This document shows positions 9,052 to 17,931 of a DNA stretch of 64,000 bases, in pieces. This stretch comes from Palsa-459 sp963841965 (GTDB taxonomy: Bacteria > Actinomycetota > Acidimicrobiia > Acidimicrobiales > RAAP-2). Within the stretch, counting starts at the first letter, position 1. The number at the start of each line of letters is the position of its first letter. The stretch lies in NCBI GenBank assembly GCA_963841965.1, contig CAWJES010000004.1:186001-250000 (forward strand), given 5' to 3'. The position numbers and the translations under genes are program-made. The notes under the pieces are model-generated. The model was not told where the DNA came from. It ran no database searches and saw nothing but the letters and a program-made list of their open reading frames with translations.

Positions 9052-10802
9052 GCACGCTCCCCATCGCCACGCCGCCCCAGGTGCGCACGCACGCGCTCCT
9101 CCTCGCCGGCGCGCATCGCAGGCAGCTCGCGCGGATGCTCTCCATGTACGGCGTCGCTGCGGTCTTCGGGCTCGTCGGCCCCTGGGTCGTCGGACAGATG
9201 ACCAATGACGTCGCCGACCACTCGCTGACCGACCGGCGCGCCGCGATCCTCGTCATCGTGCTGCTCGCCGCCGCGATCCTGCAGAGCATCATCACGTTCT
9301 TCGCCCGCAGGGCCAGCTACGTGACCGGGGAGAGCGTCTTCGCGCAGCTGCGCGAGGAGTTCCTGGGACACGTCCTCGGCCTGCCCCTGAGCACCGTCGA
9401 GCGGGCCGGGACCGGGGACCTGCTCAGCAGGACCACGAACGACATGGAGGCACTCTCGCGGACCGTCCGGTTCGCAGCCCCCGAATGGCTCGTCGCGCTG
9501 CTGACGTTCGCCATCACCCTCGTGGCGATGCTCGTCGTCTCGCCGCTTGCGACGCTGGGCGTGCTCGTCGCGGCGCCCATCATCTACTTCTCGACCCGCC
9601 GGTACCTCCGCTACGCGACGGCCGGGTACCTGCGCGAGCGCGCCGCGTACGCGACGATCTCTGGCACCGTCTCGGAGACCGTGGAGGGCGCCCGGACGAT
9701 CGACGCGCTCCGGCTCTCGAAGCGCCAGCGCGCTCGGATCGACCGCGACCTGGGCGAGGCCTACGACGCCGAGATGTTCACGCTCGGCCTGCGCCTGCGG
9801 TGGTTCCCGTCGGTCGAGATGGCCTATGCGCTCGCGACCGCCGGCACGCTCCTGTGGGGCGGGATCCTCGCGATCCACCATGTGATCTCGATCGGCGCGC
9901 TCACGACCCTGACCTTCTACGCGGTCGCCCTCATGGACCCGCTCGACCGCATCATCTCGTGGCTCGACGAGCTGCAGGTCGGCTCAACCTCGCTCGCCCG
10001 GCTCATCGGCGTCGCCTACGTCGAGAATGACCGCACCCCGTCTGGTCAGCACCCAGCCGACGACCACATTGAGGCGCGCGACGTCCGCTACGCCTACCGC
10101 GAGGGACACGACGTGCTCAACGGCGTCGACCTGACGCTCGAGCCCGGCGAACGGCTCGCCGTTGTCGGGCCGTCCGGAGCCGGCAAGTCCACGCTCGGAC
10201 GACTCTTGGCCGGCATCGACCGGCCCCGCACCGGATCGATCGAGGTCGGCCACGTCGCGCTCGTGGACCTCGACCTCGACGACCTGCGCGGGCACGTGGC
10301 GCTCGTGACCCAGGAGAACCACGTCTTCATCGGGACGCTGGCGGACAACCTGCTGCTCGCCCGGCCCGCAGCCGTGCCCGAAGAGCTGCGCGCAGCGCTC
10401 GAGGCGGTGGACGGGTGGGAGTGGGCCGAGGCGCTGCCCGTGGGGCTGGACACCGAGCTCGGCACGACCGGCCACCCGCTGTCGCCGTCCCAGGCCCAGC
10501 AGCTGGCCCTCGCCCGGCTCGTGCTGGCCGATCCGCACACCCTCGTGCTCGACGAGGCGACGAGCCTGCTCGACCCCCGCGCGGCCCGGCACCTCGAGCG
10601 ATCGCTCTCCGCGGTGCTCGAGGGCAGGACGGTCGTCGCGATCGCCCACCGGCTGCACACGGCTCACGACGCCCACCGCGTCGCCGTCGTCGCGGACGGG
10701 CGGATCCTCGAGCTCGGCACGCACGAGGAACTGCTGGGCCATGGCGGTGAGTATGCGGCGCTGTGGGCCTCGTGGCGGAACGACCGGGGCGGGGCGCAAT
10801 AG
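9048..10802 (+). CDS. ABC exporter half-transporter (subunit B, catalytic ATPase)
   Basis: This 584-residue exporter half has a six-helix membrane domain and a full Walker A (GPSGAGKSTLG, about residue 375) and Walker B (TLVLDEATSLLD). Its signature motif is altered to LSPSQAQQLALAR instead of LSGGQ. The altered signature would face the missing Walker A of subunit A, so both halves of the dead site have decayed together, while its own Walker A/B faces the intact FSGGQ of A. It starts at the ATG inside the stop of subunit A (ATGA), so translation is coupled. It is probably a heterodimeric multidrug- or lipid-type exporter. Confidence 0.88.
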   Translation: MSTLPIATPPQVRTHALLLAGAHRRQLARMLSMYGVAAVFGLVGPWVVGQMTNDVADHSLTDRRAAILVIVLLAAAILQSIITFFARRASYVTGESVFAQLREEFLGHVLGLPLSTVERAGTGDLLSRTTNDMEALSRTVRFAAPEWLVALLTFAITLVAMLVVSPLATLGVLVAAPIIYFSTRRYLRYATAGYLRERAAYATISGTVSETVEGARTIDALRLSKRQRARIDRDLGEAYDAEMFTLGLRLRWFPSVEMAYALATAGTLLWGGILAIHHVISIGALTTLTFYAVALMDPLDRIISWLDELQVGSTSLARLIGVAYVENDRTPSGQHPADDHIEARDVRYAYREGHDVLNGVDLTLEPGERLAVVGPSGAGKSTLGRLLAGIDRPRTGSIEVGHVALVDLDLDDLRGHVALVTQENHVFIGTLADNLLLARPAAVPEELRAALEAVDGWEWAEALPVGLDTELGTTGHPLSPSQAQQLALARLVLADPHTLVLDEATSLLDPRAARHLERSLSAVLEGRTVVAIAHRLHTAHDAHRVAVVADGRILELGTHEELLGHGGEYAALWASWRNDRGGAQ

Positions 10803-10805
10803 CCT
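10800..10805 (+). promoter_or_regulatory. Leaderless -10 box for the TM0106-type nuclease
   Basis: TAGCCT overlaps the last bases of the ABC subunit B gene and lies 7 nt before the ATG at 10813. The nuclease therefore has a promoter of its own, and 10813 is favoured as the start over upstream in-frame codons. Confidence 0.5.
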
Positions 10806-10812
10806 CACTGCG

Positions 10813-12540
10813 ATGACCGCGTCCGGGCCCACCCTCGACCCGGGTGCCGCCGGCCGCTGTGCGTACCGGACGGTCCTGGAGCACGATCCCCTGGCCGAAC
10901 CGCACGCTCGTGCTCCATTGGACGACGCGGTCGTGCGCCGGGTCGAGGCCGCCGATGACCACCGCTCGGCGGTGCAGGCACTCCTCTTGGATCTCCACGC
11001 CGACCGGGCGGTCGACGCCACGTTCGACCTCGAGGTCACTGTCGCTGCGCTCCAAGACCCTGCCGTGTCGCTCGTCGTGAAGCCCCGACTGCCACTCGAC
11101 CTCCCTGGGAGGCGGCGCGGCGCGCCGTCGCTCCTCGTGCGTGACGCCACGTCGGGCGGGTGGCGGCCCGTGGCGATCCACAACCACTTCGTGACGAACG
11201 AGGGGTCGGGCACCCAGCGCACCGCCTCGCTCGCCGCGCCGTTCCCCGAGGACGCGCAGCCACGCGAGGGGGTCAGGCTCCGCAAGGGCGGTGCGTGGCG
11301 ACGCGACCTCTTGCGCCTCGCGCACCATCATCGGATGCTCGAGTCGCTCGGCCATGCCGCCGACGGCCAGCCCATCGCGGGGATCATCGACCGGAGCTCG
11401 GTCGTGTTCTGGATGCCCCTCGACGTGCAACTCGATGCCCGCGGCTCCGCGCTCGCCCAGTACGACGCCCGGTTCGCGGAGCGCGTGGCGCTGCTCGAGG
11501 CGACGATCGGGCGGGCGCACGACCCGGCGCAGCCGCTTCCCGGCGCGCCGTGGTGGCACAAGGAGTGCGAGGAGTGCCCCTTCGAGGCGACCTGCCGCGC
11601 GACGCTCGAGATCACCGACGACGTCAGCCTCGTCCGGTTCACCGACGCGACCGAGCAGGAGATCCTCCGTGACCACGGCGTCATGACGCGCCGGCAGCTC
11701 GCCTCGCTCGACCTCGAGCTCGTGGCGATGGGCGTGGCGACATCTGACGAGCCGAGCGACCGGTCGACCCCGGCCGCCACCGCGCTCGGACGGCGGATCC
11801 GCGAGCTCGGCAGGCTCGTGCGCCGCGCGAGGGTCGAGGTCGCCGGCACCATGCTCCGTCTCGTCGACGCCGACGCGCTCGACGGGTTCCGAGCCGACGT
11901 CGAGATCGACATCGACATGGAGAGCTACGGCCATGCGACGTACCTGTGGGGCGCCCTCGTCACCTCCCGCGTCGCAACGCCGGGGGTGGAGGAGGGCTAC
12001 CACGCCTTCGTGGAGTGGGGACCACTCACCGGCGAGGCGGAGGGCGCCATCTTCGCCTCGTTCTTCGACTGGCTCACGACGACCGCCCGGCTCGCCCGCG
12101 ACGCGGGCCGCACGGTCCGCGTCTACTGCTTCTGGGCACACGCCGAGCGTGGCCAGATGCGCCGCGCCCTGGAGAGCGGGGTGGCGGGACTCCCTTCGCG
12201 CGCCGAGGTGGACGCGCTGCTCGGCGAGTCTGCGGGCACCCTCAGCGACCTGCATCGCGTCGTCTCCACGCAGATCCAGACGGCCGGTCCCGCCGGCCTC
12301 AAGGTCCTGGCCACCGCCGCAGGCTTCTCGTGGCGCGATGACGCCCCGAGCGGCGAGGCCTCGATGGGGTGGTACGAGGAGGCCGTGGGAGGCGACAGCG
12401 CGCTCGAGACCGCGGCGAGGCACCGGCTGCTCGAGTACAACGAGGACGACTGCAGGGCGACGAGGGCGCTCCGGGACTGGCTCGAGGGACCTGCGAGGGA
12501 CCTGCCCGACGTCGAGGGGGCCCGACCGTCGCCAACCTAG
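10813..12540 (+). CDS. TM0106-family RecB-like nuclease with C-terminal RNase H-like domain
   Basis: The 575-residue protein combines a PD-(D/E)xK-type N-terminal half ending in a Cys cluster (CEECPFEATC, with an upstream partner Cys outside the cluster) and a C-terminal RNase H/DEDD-like domain. The latter shows DVEIDIDMESYG early and YNEDDCRATRALRDWL near the end, as in the TM0106/YprB group. The Cys cluster suggests an iron-sulphur-stapled nuclease fold. In the family it is a putative DNA repair or processing nuclease, with no settled role. It starts 10 nt after the ABC pair with a leaderless-type promoter, and cydD-like follows 11 nt on. Its position between two transporter pairs has no obvious functional meaning. 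Confidence 0.75.
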   Translation: MTASGPTLDPGAAGRCAYRTVLEHDPLAEPHARAPLDDAVVRRVEAADDHRSAVQALLLDLHADRAVDATFDLEVTVAALQDPAVSLVVKPRLPLDLPGRRRGAPSLLVRDATSGGWRPVAIHNHFVTNEGSGTQRTASLAAPFPEDAQPREGVRLRKGGAWRRDLLRLAHHHRMLESLGHAADGQPIAGIIDRSSVVFWMPLDVQLDARGSALAQYDARFAERVALLEATIGRAHDPAQPLPGAPWWHKECEECPFEATCRATLEITDDVSLVRFTDATEQEILRDHGVMTRRQLASLDLELVAMGVATSDEPSDRSTPAATALGRRIRELGRLVRRARVEVAGTMLRLVDADALDGFRADVEIDIDMESYGHATYLWGALVTSRVATPGVEEGYHAFVEWGPLTGEAEGAIFASFFDWLTTTARLARDAGRTVRVYCFWAHAERGQMRRALESGVAGLPSRAEVDALLGESAGTLSDLHRVVSTQIQTAGPAGLKVLATAAGFSWRDDAPSGEASMGWYEEAVGGDSALETAARHRLLEYNEDDCRATRALRDWLEGPARDLPDVEGARPSPT

Positions 12541-12551
12541 GCTCACAGCCC

Positions 12552-14213
12552 GTGGCGGCCGTCGAGACCCAGGCGAGGCCGACGGCGCGCGACGCGCGAC
12601 GACTGCGCGCCGAGCTCGTGCCCGGCGCCTCGGGCCGGATCCGGACGATCGAGGTGCTCGACGCCCTCGGTGTGGCACTGGGTGCCGCCGCAGCGCTGGC
12701 GCTCGCAGCGCTGGCGACGACGCTGCTCTCGCGCCCGGTGCCGCTCCTGCACGCACCCGGCGCCTGGTCCGTCGTCGTGGCCGTGCTCCTCGTCGCGCGG
12801 GGTGCCCTCGGGGTGGCGAGCAGCCAGGTCGCCGCCAGCACCGCCGGGCGCGCCGAGGACGAGGCCCGCACGGTCCTCGCGGCGGCGATCCGGCTCGCCC
12901 CGCCCGCGCGGCCGGGGGCCTTCGCCTCGCTCCACGCGACCGGATCGGCCGAGATCGGGCGGTACGTGGCGAGAGCCGTCCCGGCCAGGGAGGCGGGCCC
13001 CCTGCTCTCCCTCGGCGTGCTCGTCCTCGTCGCCGTTGTCGACCCGATCTCAGCGCTCGTGGCCGCGGTCGTGCTCTCGATCGCCGCGCCGGTGCTCGCC
13101 ACGGTCGGCCGCGCGGCTGCCGCCGAGTCCGCAGTCGGCCTGTCGCGGCTCTCGTCGCTCACGTCGCGGGCACTCGAGCTCATCGACGGTGCTGTCGAGC
13201 TCCGCGCGCTCGGCGCGCTCGCGAGAGGACGCGAGGAGCTCACCGCGGCCACCGAGCGGATGGCCTCGTCCACCATGCGGTCGATCCGGATCGGGCTGCG
13301 GTCCTCCTACGCGCTCGACTTCCTCGCGGGAATCGCCGTGGGGCTCGTGGCGATGACCGACGGCTTCCGCCTGCTCGGCGGCTCGATGGGCCTCTTCCAT
13401 GCTCTCGGCGCCGTCCTGCTCACCGTCGAGGTCGCGGCTCCGCTGCGGCGCGCGGGCAGCGAGTTCCATGCGGGCGCCGACGGCCTCGCGGCCCTCGAGA
13501 TGCTCGGCTCCGTCCGCGCTCCGGCCGACTCAGCCGCCGCAGGTGCCGCCGTGCCGTCGGCCTGTTCGATTGACGCCGTGGGCCTGCTGGTCTCGGCCGT
13601 CCCGGGAGGGGCAGCGATCGCTGCGCCGATCTCCGTGTCGGTCCGAGCGAGCAGCGGGCTGCTGCTCACAGGACCGTCGGGATCGGGGAAGACCACCCTC
13701 CTGCGCGCGCTGTCCGGTGAACCGCTCGTCGCGGGGGGCGAGCTCCACGTCGGCGGCACGGCACCTGCACTGTGGAGTCCGCGCCTGCGATGCGACCTCG
13801 TGGCCATGGTCGACCAGCGGCCACTGGTGGTCGCCGGGTCGATCTACGACAACCTCGTGCTCGGCAGGCCCGCCTCGCGGACCGATGCCCGCGAAGCGGC
13901 GCTGGCGTGCATGCTCGGCGGCCTGCTCGACCGTGCTCCCGAGGACCTCGACACCCAGGTCGGCGAGGATGGCCGCCTCCTAAGCGCGGGCGAGCGCGTG
14001 CGCGTGGCGCTGGCTCGGGCGATGCTGCGCGAGCCGCGGCTGCTGCTCCTCGACGAGGTCGGGGCGCACCTTGACGGCGCAACACTCGACGCGCTGCGCA
14101 TGTCGCTTGCCGCGTTCCTCAGCGGGCGCACCGTCGTCGAGGCCGCGCACGGCCGCCCACTGCTGGCCGATGCACAGGCGCTCGAGCTCGTCCCCGCCGC
14201 GGTGCCGACATGA
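12552..14213 (+). CDS. cydD: CydD-like ABC transporter half (thiol exporter family)
   Basis: The membrane domain (residues about 35-290) includes the CydD-like segment GRYVARAVPAREAGPLLSLGVLVLVAVVDPISALVAAV. The ATPase domain has Walker A GPSGSGKTTLL, signature LSAGERVRVALARA and Walker B LLLLDEVGAHLD. In E. coli CydDC exports cysteine and glutathione to the periplasm and is needed to assemble cytochrome bd. No cydAB genes are in the window, so the symbol rests on similarity and on the coupled CydC-like partner. The start is GTG 12552, 8 nt after TAGGCT. Extra sequence upstream in the same frame overlaps the nuclease gene and is not needed. Confidence 0.7.
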   Translation: MAAVETQARPTARDARRLRAELVPGASGRIRTIEVLDALGVALGAAAALALAALATTLLSRPVPLLHAPGAWSVVVAVLLVARGALGVASSQVAASTAGRAEDEARTVLAAAIRLAPPARPGAFASLHATGSAEIGRYVARAVPAREAGPLLSLGVLVLVAVVDPISALVAAVVLSIAAPVLATVGRAAAAESAVGLSRLSSLTSRALELIDGAVELRALGALARGREELTAATERMASSTMRSIRIGLRSSYALDFLAGIAVGLVAMTDGFRLLGGSMGLFHALGAVLLTVEVAAPLRRAGSEFHAGADGLAALEMLGSVRAPADSAAAGAAVPSACSIDAVGLLVSAVPGGAAIAAPISVSVRASSGLLLTGPSGSGKTTLLRALSGEPLVAGGELHVGGTAPALWSPRLRCDLVAMVDQRPLVVAGSIYDNLVLGRPASRTDAREAALACMLGGLLDRAPEDLDTQVGEDGRLLSAGERVRVALARAMLREPRLLLLDEVGAHLDGATLDALRMSLAAFLSGRTVVEAAHGRPLLADAQALELVPAAVPT

Positions 14214-15847
14214 CGCAAGGGGTCGACCGCTCGATTCTGCGCACGGTCGCCGAGCGCGGAGCACCCAGTCGCCGGCGGCTCATCCGAGCGGTGGCCGCGG
14301 GCGCGGGCGCCCAGATCGCGGGCATCGTCCTCGTGGGCGCCGCGACCGCACTCTTGTGCTGGTCGTCGCAGCGGCCGGGCCTCGGTGCCGTCGCGGGCAT
14401 CCTCATCCTCGTCGAGCTGGTCGCGTTCCTGCGTCCGCCGCTTCGCCACACGGAGCGGGTCGCCTCGCACGACCTCGGGCTCGAAGGGCTGGCGGGATGG
14501 CGTCGTTGGTTGCTCGACGCCGTCGCGACCTGGAGCCCGGGCCGCCTCGCCGCAGCGCGCACCGGGGACCTCCTGACGCGGTGCATCGACGACACCGACC
14601 GCCTCCAGGACTACTGGGTGCGCGCCGACGTCCCCTTCCGCAGCACCGCGGTCGCCATCGGGGTCGGTGCCGTCGCGCTGGCCCTGCTCGAGGTCGCCGC
14701 CGGTGCCGCGATCCTGGCCGCCGCCGCGCTCACGCTCGGGCTGCTCCGCATCGTGCGCGAGCGGGCGCTGCGGTGCGCGGTCGACGAGGCCGCGCACCGA
14801 GGCCGGGCTGCGTCGATCTCGGTCGAGCTGGCCCACGGCGCAGCGGCCCTGGAGCTGCTCGGGGCGGCCGGACGCCTCGCGGCCGAGAGCGACGCGGCCG
14901 CGGCAGCCGCCCGCGAGGCTCGCCGAACCCGTGAGCGGATCATCGCCCGCTTGCACATCGCCGTCGCCCTGCTCGCCGGCCTCGTCGTCATCGCCGCCGT
15001 CTCCGGCCGGCACGCCATCGGGTGGGGATTCGCCGTGGGCCATCCGGCCGGCATCGCGGGCGTGGTCGTCGCCGCCCTGGCCGCGACATCACTCCTCGAT
15101 GGCTGGGTCCAGGACCTGGACGCCTCCTGTGACGTCTTCGGCGCCGCGGTGCGGCTCGCGGGGCTCGAGGAGCCGCTCCCAGCGGGAACCGCGACCGCGA
15201 TCGCCGGCCCGCTTCGCCTGGATTCGGTGGACGTCGCCGCCGCGCAGGACGGCCCGACGCTGCTCCGCGGGGTGTCGCTCGTCGTCGCGCCCGGGGCATC
15301 GATCGCCCTCGCGGGGCCATCGGGCGAGGGCAAGTCGTCGCTGCTCGCGATCGCCGCGCGCCTGGAGCCCGTGCGAGCGGGATCCGTCACGCTCGCCGGC
15401 CTCACGCTCTCGTCGCTGGAGGAAGACTCGCTGCGCCGGCAGGTGGGCTGGCTCCCGGCGGTCCCGTCCCTCCTCGAGGGACGAATCCGCGACATCGTGG
15501 ATCTCGGGCGGGGCTTCGACGACGAGGCCATCCTCGCCGTCCTCGACCACGTCGGGCTCGCCTCAGTGCTCGCTCCGCGCGGCGGGCTCGACGCCGTCGT
15601 CGGATCGCGCGGGCTCGGGCTCTCGGGCGGCGAGCGGCGGCGCCTCGCGCTCGCCCGTCTCCTCATCGCGAGGCCCGGGCTGCTGCTGCTCGACGAGCCG
15701 ACGGCGGGCGCCGACGAGCAGACAGGTGCAGGGGTGCTCGCGGCGATCGACGCCACCGGTGCGGCATCGCTGGTCGCCACCCACGACGACGACGTCGTGC
15801 GCTGGGCCGACGTGACCTGCTGGGTCGCCGAGGGCCGGGTCTCCTAG
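14210..15847 (+). CDS. cydC: CydC-like ABC transporter half
   Basis: The 545-residue partner of the preceding gene overlaps it by ATGA. The N-terminal membrane domain has the CydC hallmark arrangement ERVASHDLGLEGL ... ARTGDLLTRCIDDTDRLQDYWVRADVP. The ATPase domain has GPSGEGKSSLL, LSGGERRRLALARLL and LLLLDEPTAGADEQ, and unlike the exporter upstream all its motifs are intact. Heterodimer formation with the CydD-like subunit is expected. Its stop codon shares the palindrome CTAG (15844-15847) with the stop of the convergent aldo/keto reductase gene. Confidence 0.72.
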   Translation: MTQGVDRSILRTVAERGAPSRRRLIRAVAAGAGAQIAGIVLVGAATALLCWSSQRPGLGAVAGILILVELVAFLRPPLRHTERVASHDLGLEGLAGWRRWLLDAVATWSPGRLAAARTGDLLTRCIDDTDRLQDYWVRADVPFRSTAVAIGVGAVALALLEVAAGAAILAAAALTLGLLRIVRERALRCAVDEAAHRGRAASISVELAHGAAALELLGAAGRLAAESDAAAAAAREARRTRERIIARLHIAVALLAGLVVIAAVSGRHAIGWGFAVGHPAGIAGVVVAALAATSLLDGWVQDLDASCDVFGAAVRLAGLEEPLPAGTATAIAGPLRLDSVDVAAAQDGPTLLRGVSLVVAPGASIALAGPSGEGKSSLLAIAARLEPVRAGSVTLAGLTLSSLEEDSLRRQVGWLPAVPSLLEGRIRDIVDLGRGFDDEAILAVLDHVGLASVLAPRGGLDAVVGSRGLGLSGGERRRLALARLLIARPGLLLLDEPTAGADEQTGAGVLAAIDATGAASLVATHDDDVVRWADVTCWVAEGRVS

Positions 15848-16827
15848 CCGTTGATGGTCTGCATGCCCATCGCGTGGTAGCGGTCCCCCGCAGCGGCACC
15901 CGGGATGAACGCCTCCTCGAGCGCGGCGACATCCTCGTCGGGCAGCACCAGGTCGTCGGCCGCGACGTTCTCCTGCAGGTACGTGCGTCGCTTGGTGCCC
16001 GGGATGGGCACGATGTCGTCGCCCTTGGAGAGCACCCACGCGAGGGCCACCTGCGCCGGCGTCGCGCCGAGCGAGGCCGCGACGGTCGCCACGACCTCGA
16101 CGAGTGCCGCGTTCTGCGTGGCGTTCTCCTCCGCAAACCGCGGCATGAACCGGCGCGTGTCGCTCTCCTCCAGCGTGTCAGGCGTGCTCACCTTCCCGGT
16201 GAGGAAGCCCCGCCCGAGGGGGCTGTACGAGACGAAGCCGATACCGAGCTCGCGGCAGGTGTCGAGGATCTCGCCCTCGGGATCGCGAGTCCACAGCGAG
16301 TACTCGGTCTGCAGGGCGGTGAGCGGGTGTGTCGCGTGCGCGCGGCGGATCGTGGGCGCTGCCGCCTCGGAGATCCCGAGGTGGCGCACCTTGCCTAGGG
16401 TCACGAGCTCCGACATCGCGCCGAAGGTCTCCTCCACGGGGACCGTGCGGTCCACGCGGTGCTGGTAGTAGAGGTCGATGGTCTCGATGCCGAGTCGCTG
16501 CAGGGACGCGTCGCAGGCCTCGCGCACGTACTCCGGTCGCCCGTTGACGCCGAGCCAGCTGCCGTCAGGGTTGCGCTGGTTGCCGAACTTGGTCGCGATC
16601 ACGTACGAGTCGCGGTTGCCGGCGATCGCCTTGCCCACGAGCACCTCGTTCGTGAACGGACCGTACACGTCGGAGGTGTCGAGGAAGTCCACGCCGAGCT
16701 CGAGGGCCCGGTGGATCGTGGCGATCGACTCGGCCTCGTCGCGACCCGCGTAGAAGTCGCTCATCCCCATGCACCCGAGCCCCTGCGCGGAGACCTCGAG
16801 CCCCTGTCCGAGTGTGCGTCGTCGCAT
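15844..16827 (-). CDS. Aldo/keto reductase
   Basis: The 327-residue TIM-barrel oxidoreductase has the AKR tetrad: Asp and Tyr in DTSDVYG, Lys in IATKFG and His in YYQHRVD. The NADPH-binding end reads VPIPGTKRRTYLQEN. It is closest in pattern to the plant/bacterial AKR13-type reductases that act on small aldehydes and ketones; the substrate is not predictable. AAGGAGGGG just before the ATG is a strong ribosome site. TAGGAT at 16851-16856 on this strand is a good -10 box with a short leader, so this gene is not leaderless. It is divergent from the dehalogenase-like gene. Confidence 0.88.
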   Translation of the reverse strand: MRRRTLGQGLEVSAQGLGCMGMSDFYAGRDEAESIATIHRALELGVDFLDTSDVYGPFTNEVLVGKAIAGNRDSYVIATKFGNQRNPDGSWLGVNGRPEYVREACDASLQRLGIETIDLYYQHRVDRTVPVEETFGAMSELVTLGKVRHLGISEAAAPTIRRAHATHPLTALQTEYSLWTRDPEGEILDTCRELGIGFVSYSPLGRGFLTGKVSTPDTLEESDTRRFMPRFAEENATQNAALVEVVATVAASLGATPAQVALAWVLSKGDDIVPIPGTKRRTYLQENVAADDLVLPDEDVAALEEAFIPGAAAGDRYHAMGMQTING

Positions 16828-16893
16828 CGCCCCTCCTTGTCGTCGTCCCGATCCTAGGGAGCGTCGCAGCGGCCGCTCGCGTGCCTGTCGCGC

Positions 16894-16922
16894 TTGCCGA
16901 CCGGGGCTGCCGCCACTACGTT
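16894..16922 (+). promoter_or_regulatory. Sigma-70-type promoter of the haloalkane-dehalogenase-like gene
   Basis: TTGCCG (16894-16899), a 17-nt spacer and TACGTT (16917-16922) form the best -35/-10 pair seen in the window. The start point would be about 16929, giving an mRNA leader near 78 nt that contains the hairpin at 16954-16985. Confidence 0.6.
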
Positions 16923-16953
16923 TCTGCCATTGGCAGGGGGGGCCAAGGTGCCC

Positions 16954-16985
16954 GGTCGTCCGCCCGCCTCGGCGGGCGGACGACC
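16954..16985 (+). promoter_or_regulatory. Perfect 14-bp GC-rich hairpin in the 5' leader
   Basis: GGTCGTCCGCCCGC and its exact reverse complement are separated by CTCG. The stem lies between the promoter and the ribosome site (GGAGGGA, about 16998-17004) of the dehalogenase-like gene. No T run follows, so it is not a standard intrinsic terminator. A protein operator or an mRNA-stabilising or attenuating hairpin are the alternatives. Confidence 0.6.
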
Positions 16986-17006
16986 AGAGGCACTTCGGAG
17001 GGAACG

Positions 17007-17921
17007 ATGGACCGACTGAAGACCCCCGCAGACCGCTTCGACGCAGTCGTCGGATTCGACTTCCCCGTCGTCATTGTGCCGGTCGCCGATCCGACCGGCG
17101 GGCCCCCGCTCGACCTCGCCGTCGTCGACACGGGACCCGGATCGTCCGGCGAGTCGGTCCTGCTCCTGCACGGCGAGCCCTCCTGGTCGTTCCTGTACCG
17201 GAAGGTCATCCCGGTCCTGACGGCGGCCGGCCACCGCGTGGTCGCCCCCGACCTGATCGGCTTCGGGCGCTCGGACAAGCCCGCCTCGCGCGAGGACTAC
17301 ACCTACGCGCGCCACGTCGAATGGGTGCGGGCGGCGCTGTTCGACTCACTGCACCTCGAGGAGGTCACGTACTTCGGACAGGACTGGGGCGGGCTCATCG
17401 GGCTCCGGGTCGTCGCCGAGCACCCCGGCCGGTTCCGGCGCGTCGCGATCGGCAACACAGGGCTGCCGACAGGCGAGGAGCGGCTCTCCGACGCGCTGCT
17501 CGCGTGGCAGCAGTACTCCCAGACCGCTGAGACGTTCGACATCGGCCAGATCGTCTCGTTCGGGTGCACGAGCACGCTCGACGAGGCCACCGTCGCCGCC
17601 TATGACGCTCCCTTCCCCGACGACACCTACAAGGCTGGCGCCAGGATCTTCCCGACGCTCATCCCCACCTCCGCCGACGATCCTGCGCACGGGGCGAACA
17701 AGGCGGCCTGGGAGGTGCTCTCGGAGTTCGCGCGGCCCTTCCTGTGCTGCTTCTCCGACGGCGACCCGATCACGCGCGGCGGTGACGCGAGATTCGTCTC
17801 GACCGTCCCAGGCGCGCTGGGACAGGCGCACACGACAATCGAGGGCGCGGGCCACTTCCTCCAGGAGGACGCGGGAGAGGAGCTCGGCCGCATCCTGGTC
17901 GAGTTCATCGACGCCACCTGA
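17007..17921 (+). CDS. Haloalkane dehalogenase-like alpha/beta hydrolase (HLD-I type)
   Basis: The 304-residue hydrolase has the nucleophile D126 followed by W127 (GQDWGG), a catalytic Asp near D253 (SDGDP) and the base H283 (GAGHFLQED). W127 matches the first halide-binding Trp of DhlA (D124-W125). W167 (LLAWQQY) sits where DhlA has its second halide Trp, and YDAPFPDDTYKAG resembles the DhlA cap motif. True dehalogenation of a haloalkane to an alcohol is therefore plausible, although relatives include hydrolases with other substrates. The ATG follows GGAGGGA at good spacing. It has its own promoter and a structured leader. Confidence 0.8.
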   Translation: MDRLKTPADRFDAVVGFDFPVVIVPVADPTGGPPLDLAVVDTGPGSSGESVLLLHGEPSWSFLYRKVIPVLTAAGHRVVAPDLIGFGRSDKPASREDYTYARHVEWVRAALFDSLHLEEVTYFGQDWGGLIGLRVVAEHPGRFRRVAIGNTGLPTGEERLSDALLAWQQYSQTAETFDIGQIVSFGCTSTLDEATVAAYDAPFPDDTYKAGARIFPTLIPTSADDPAHGANKAAWEVLSEFARPFLCCFSDGDPITRGGDARFVSTVPGALGQAHTTIEGAGHFLQEDAGEELGRILVEFIDAT

Positions 17922-17931
17922 CCGCACGGGC

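Noticed and set aside
10327..12756. 809-codon minus-strand frame across the nuclease gene
   Set aside because: Low-complexity Arg-rich product opposite a well-supported protein; not coding.
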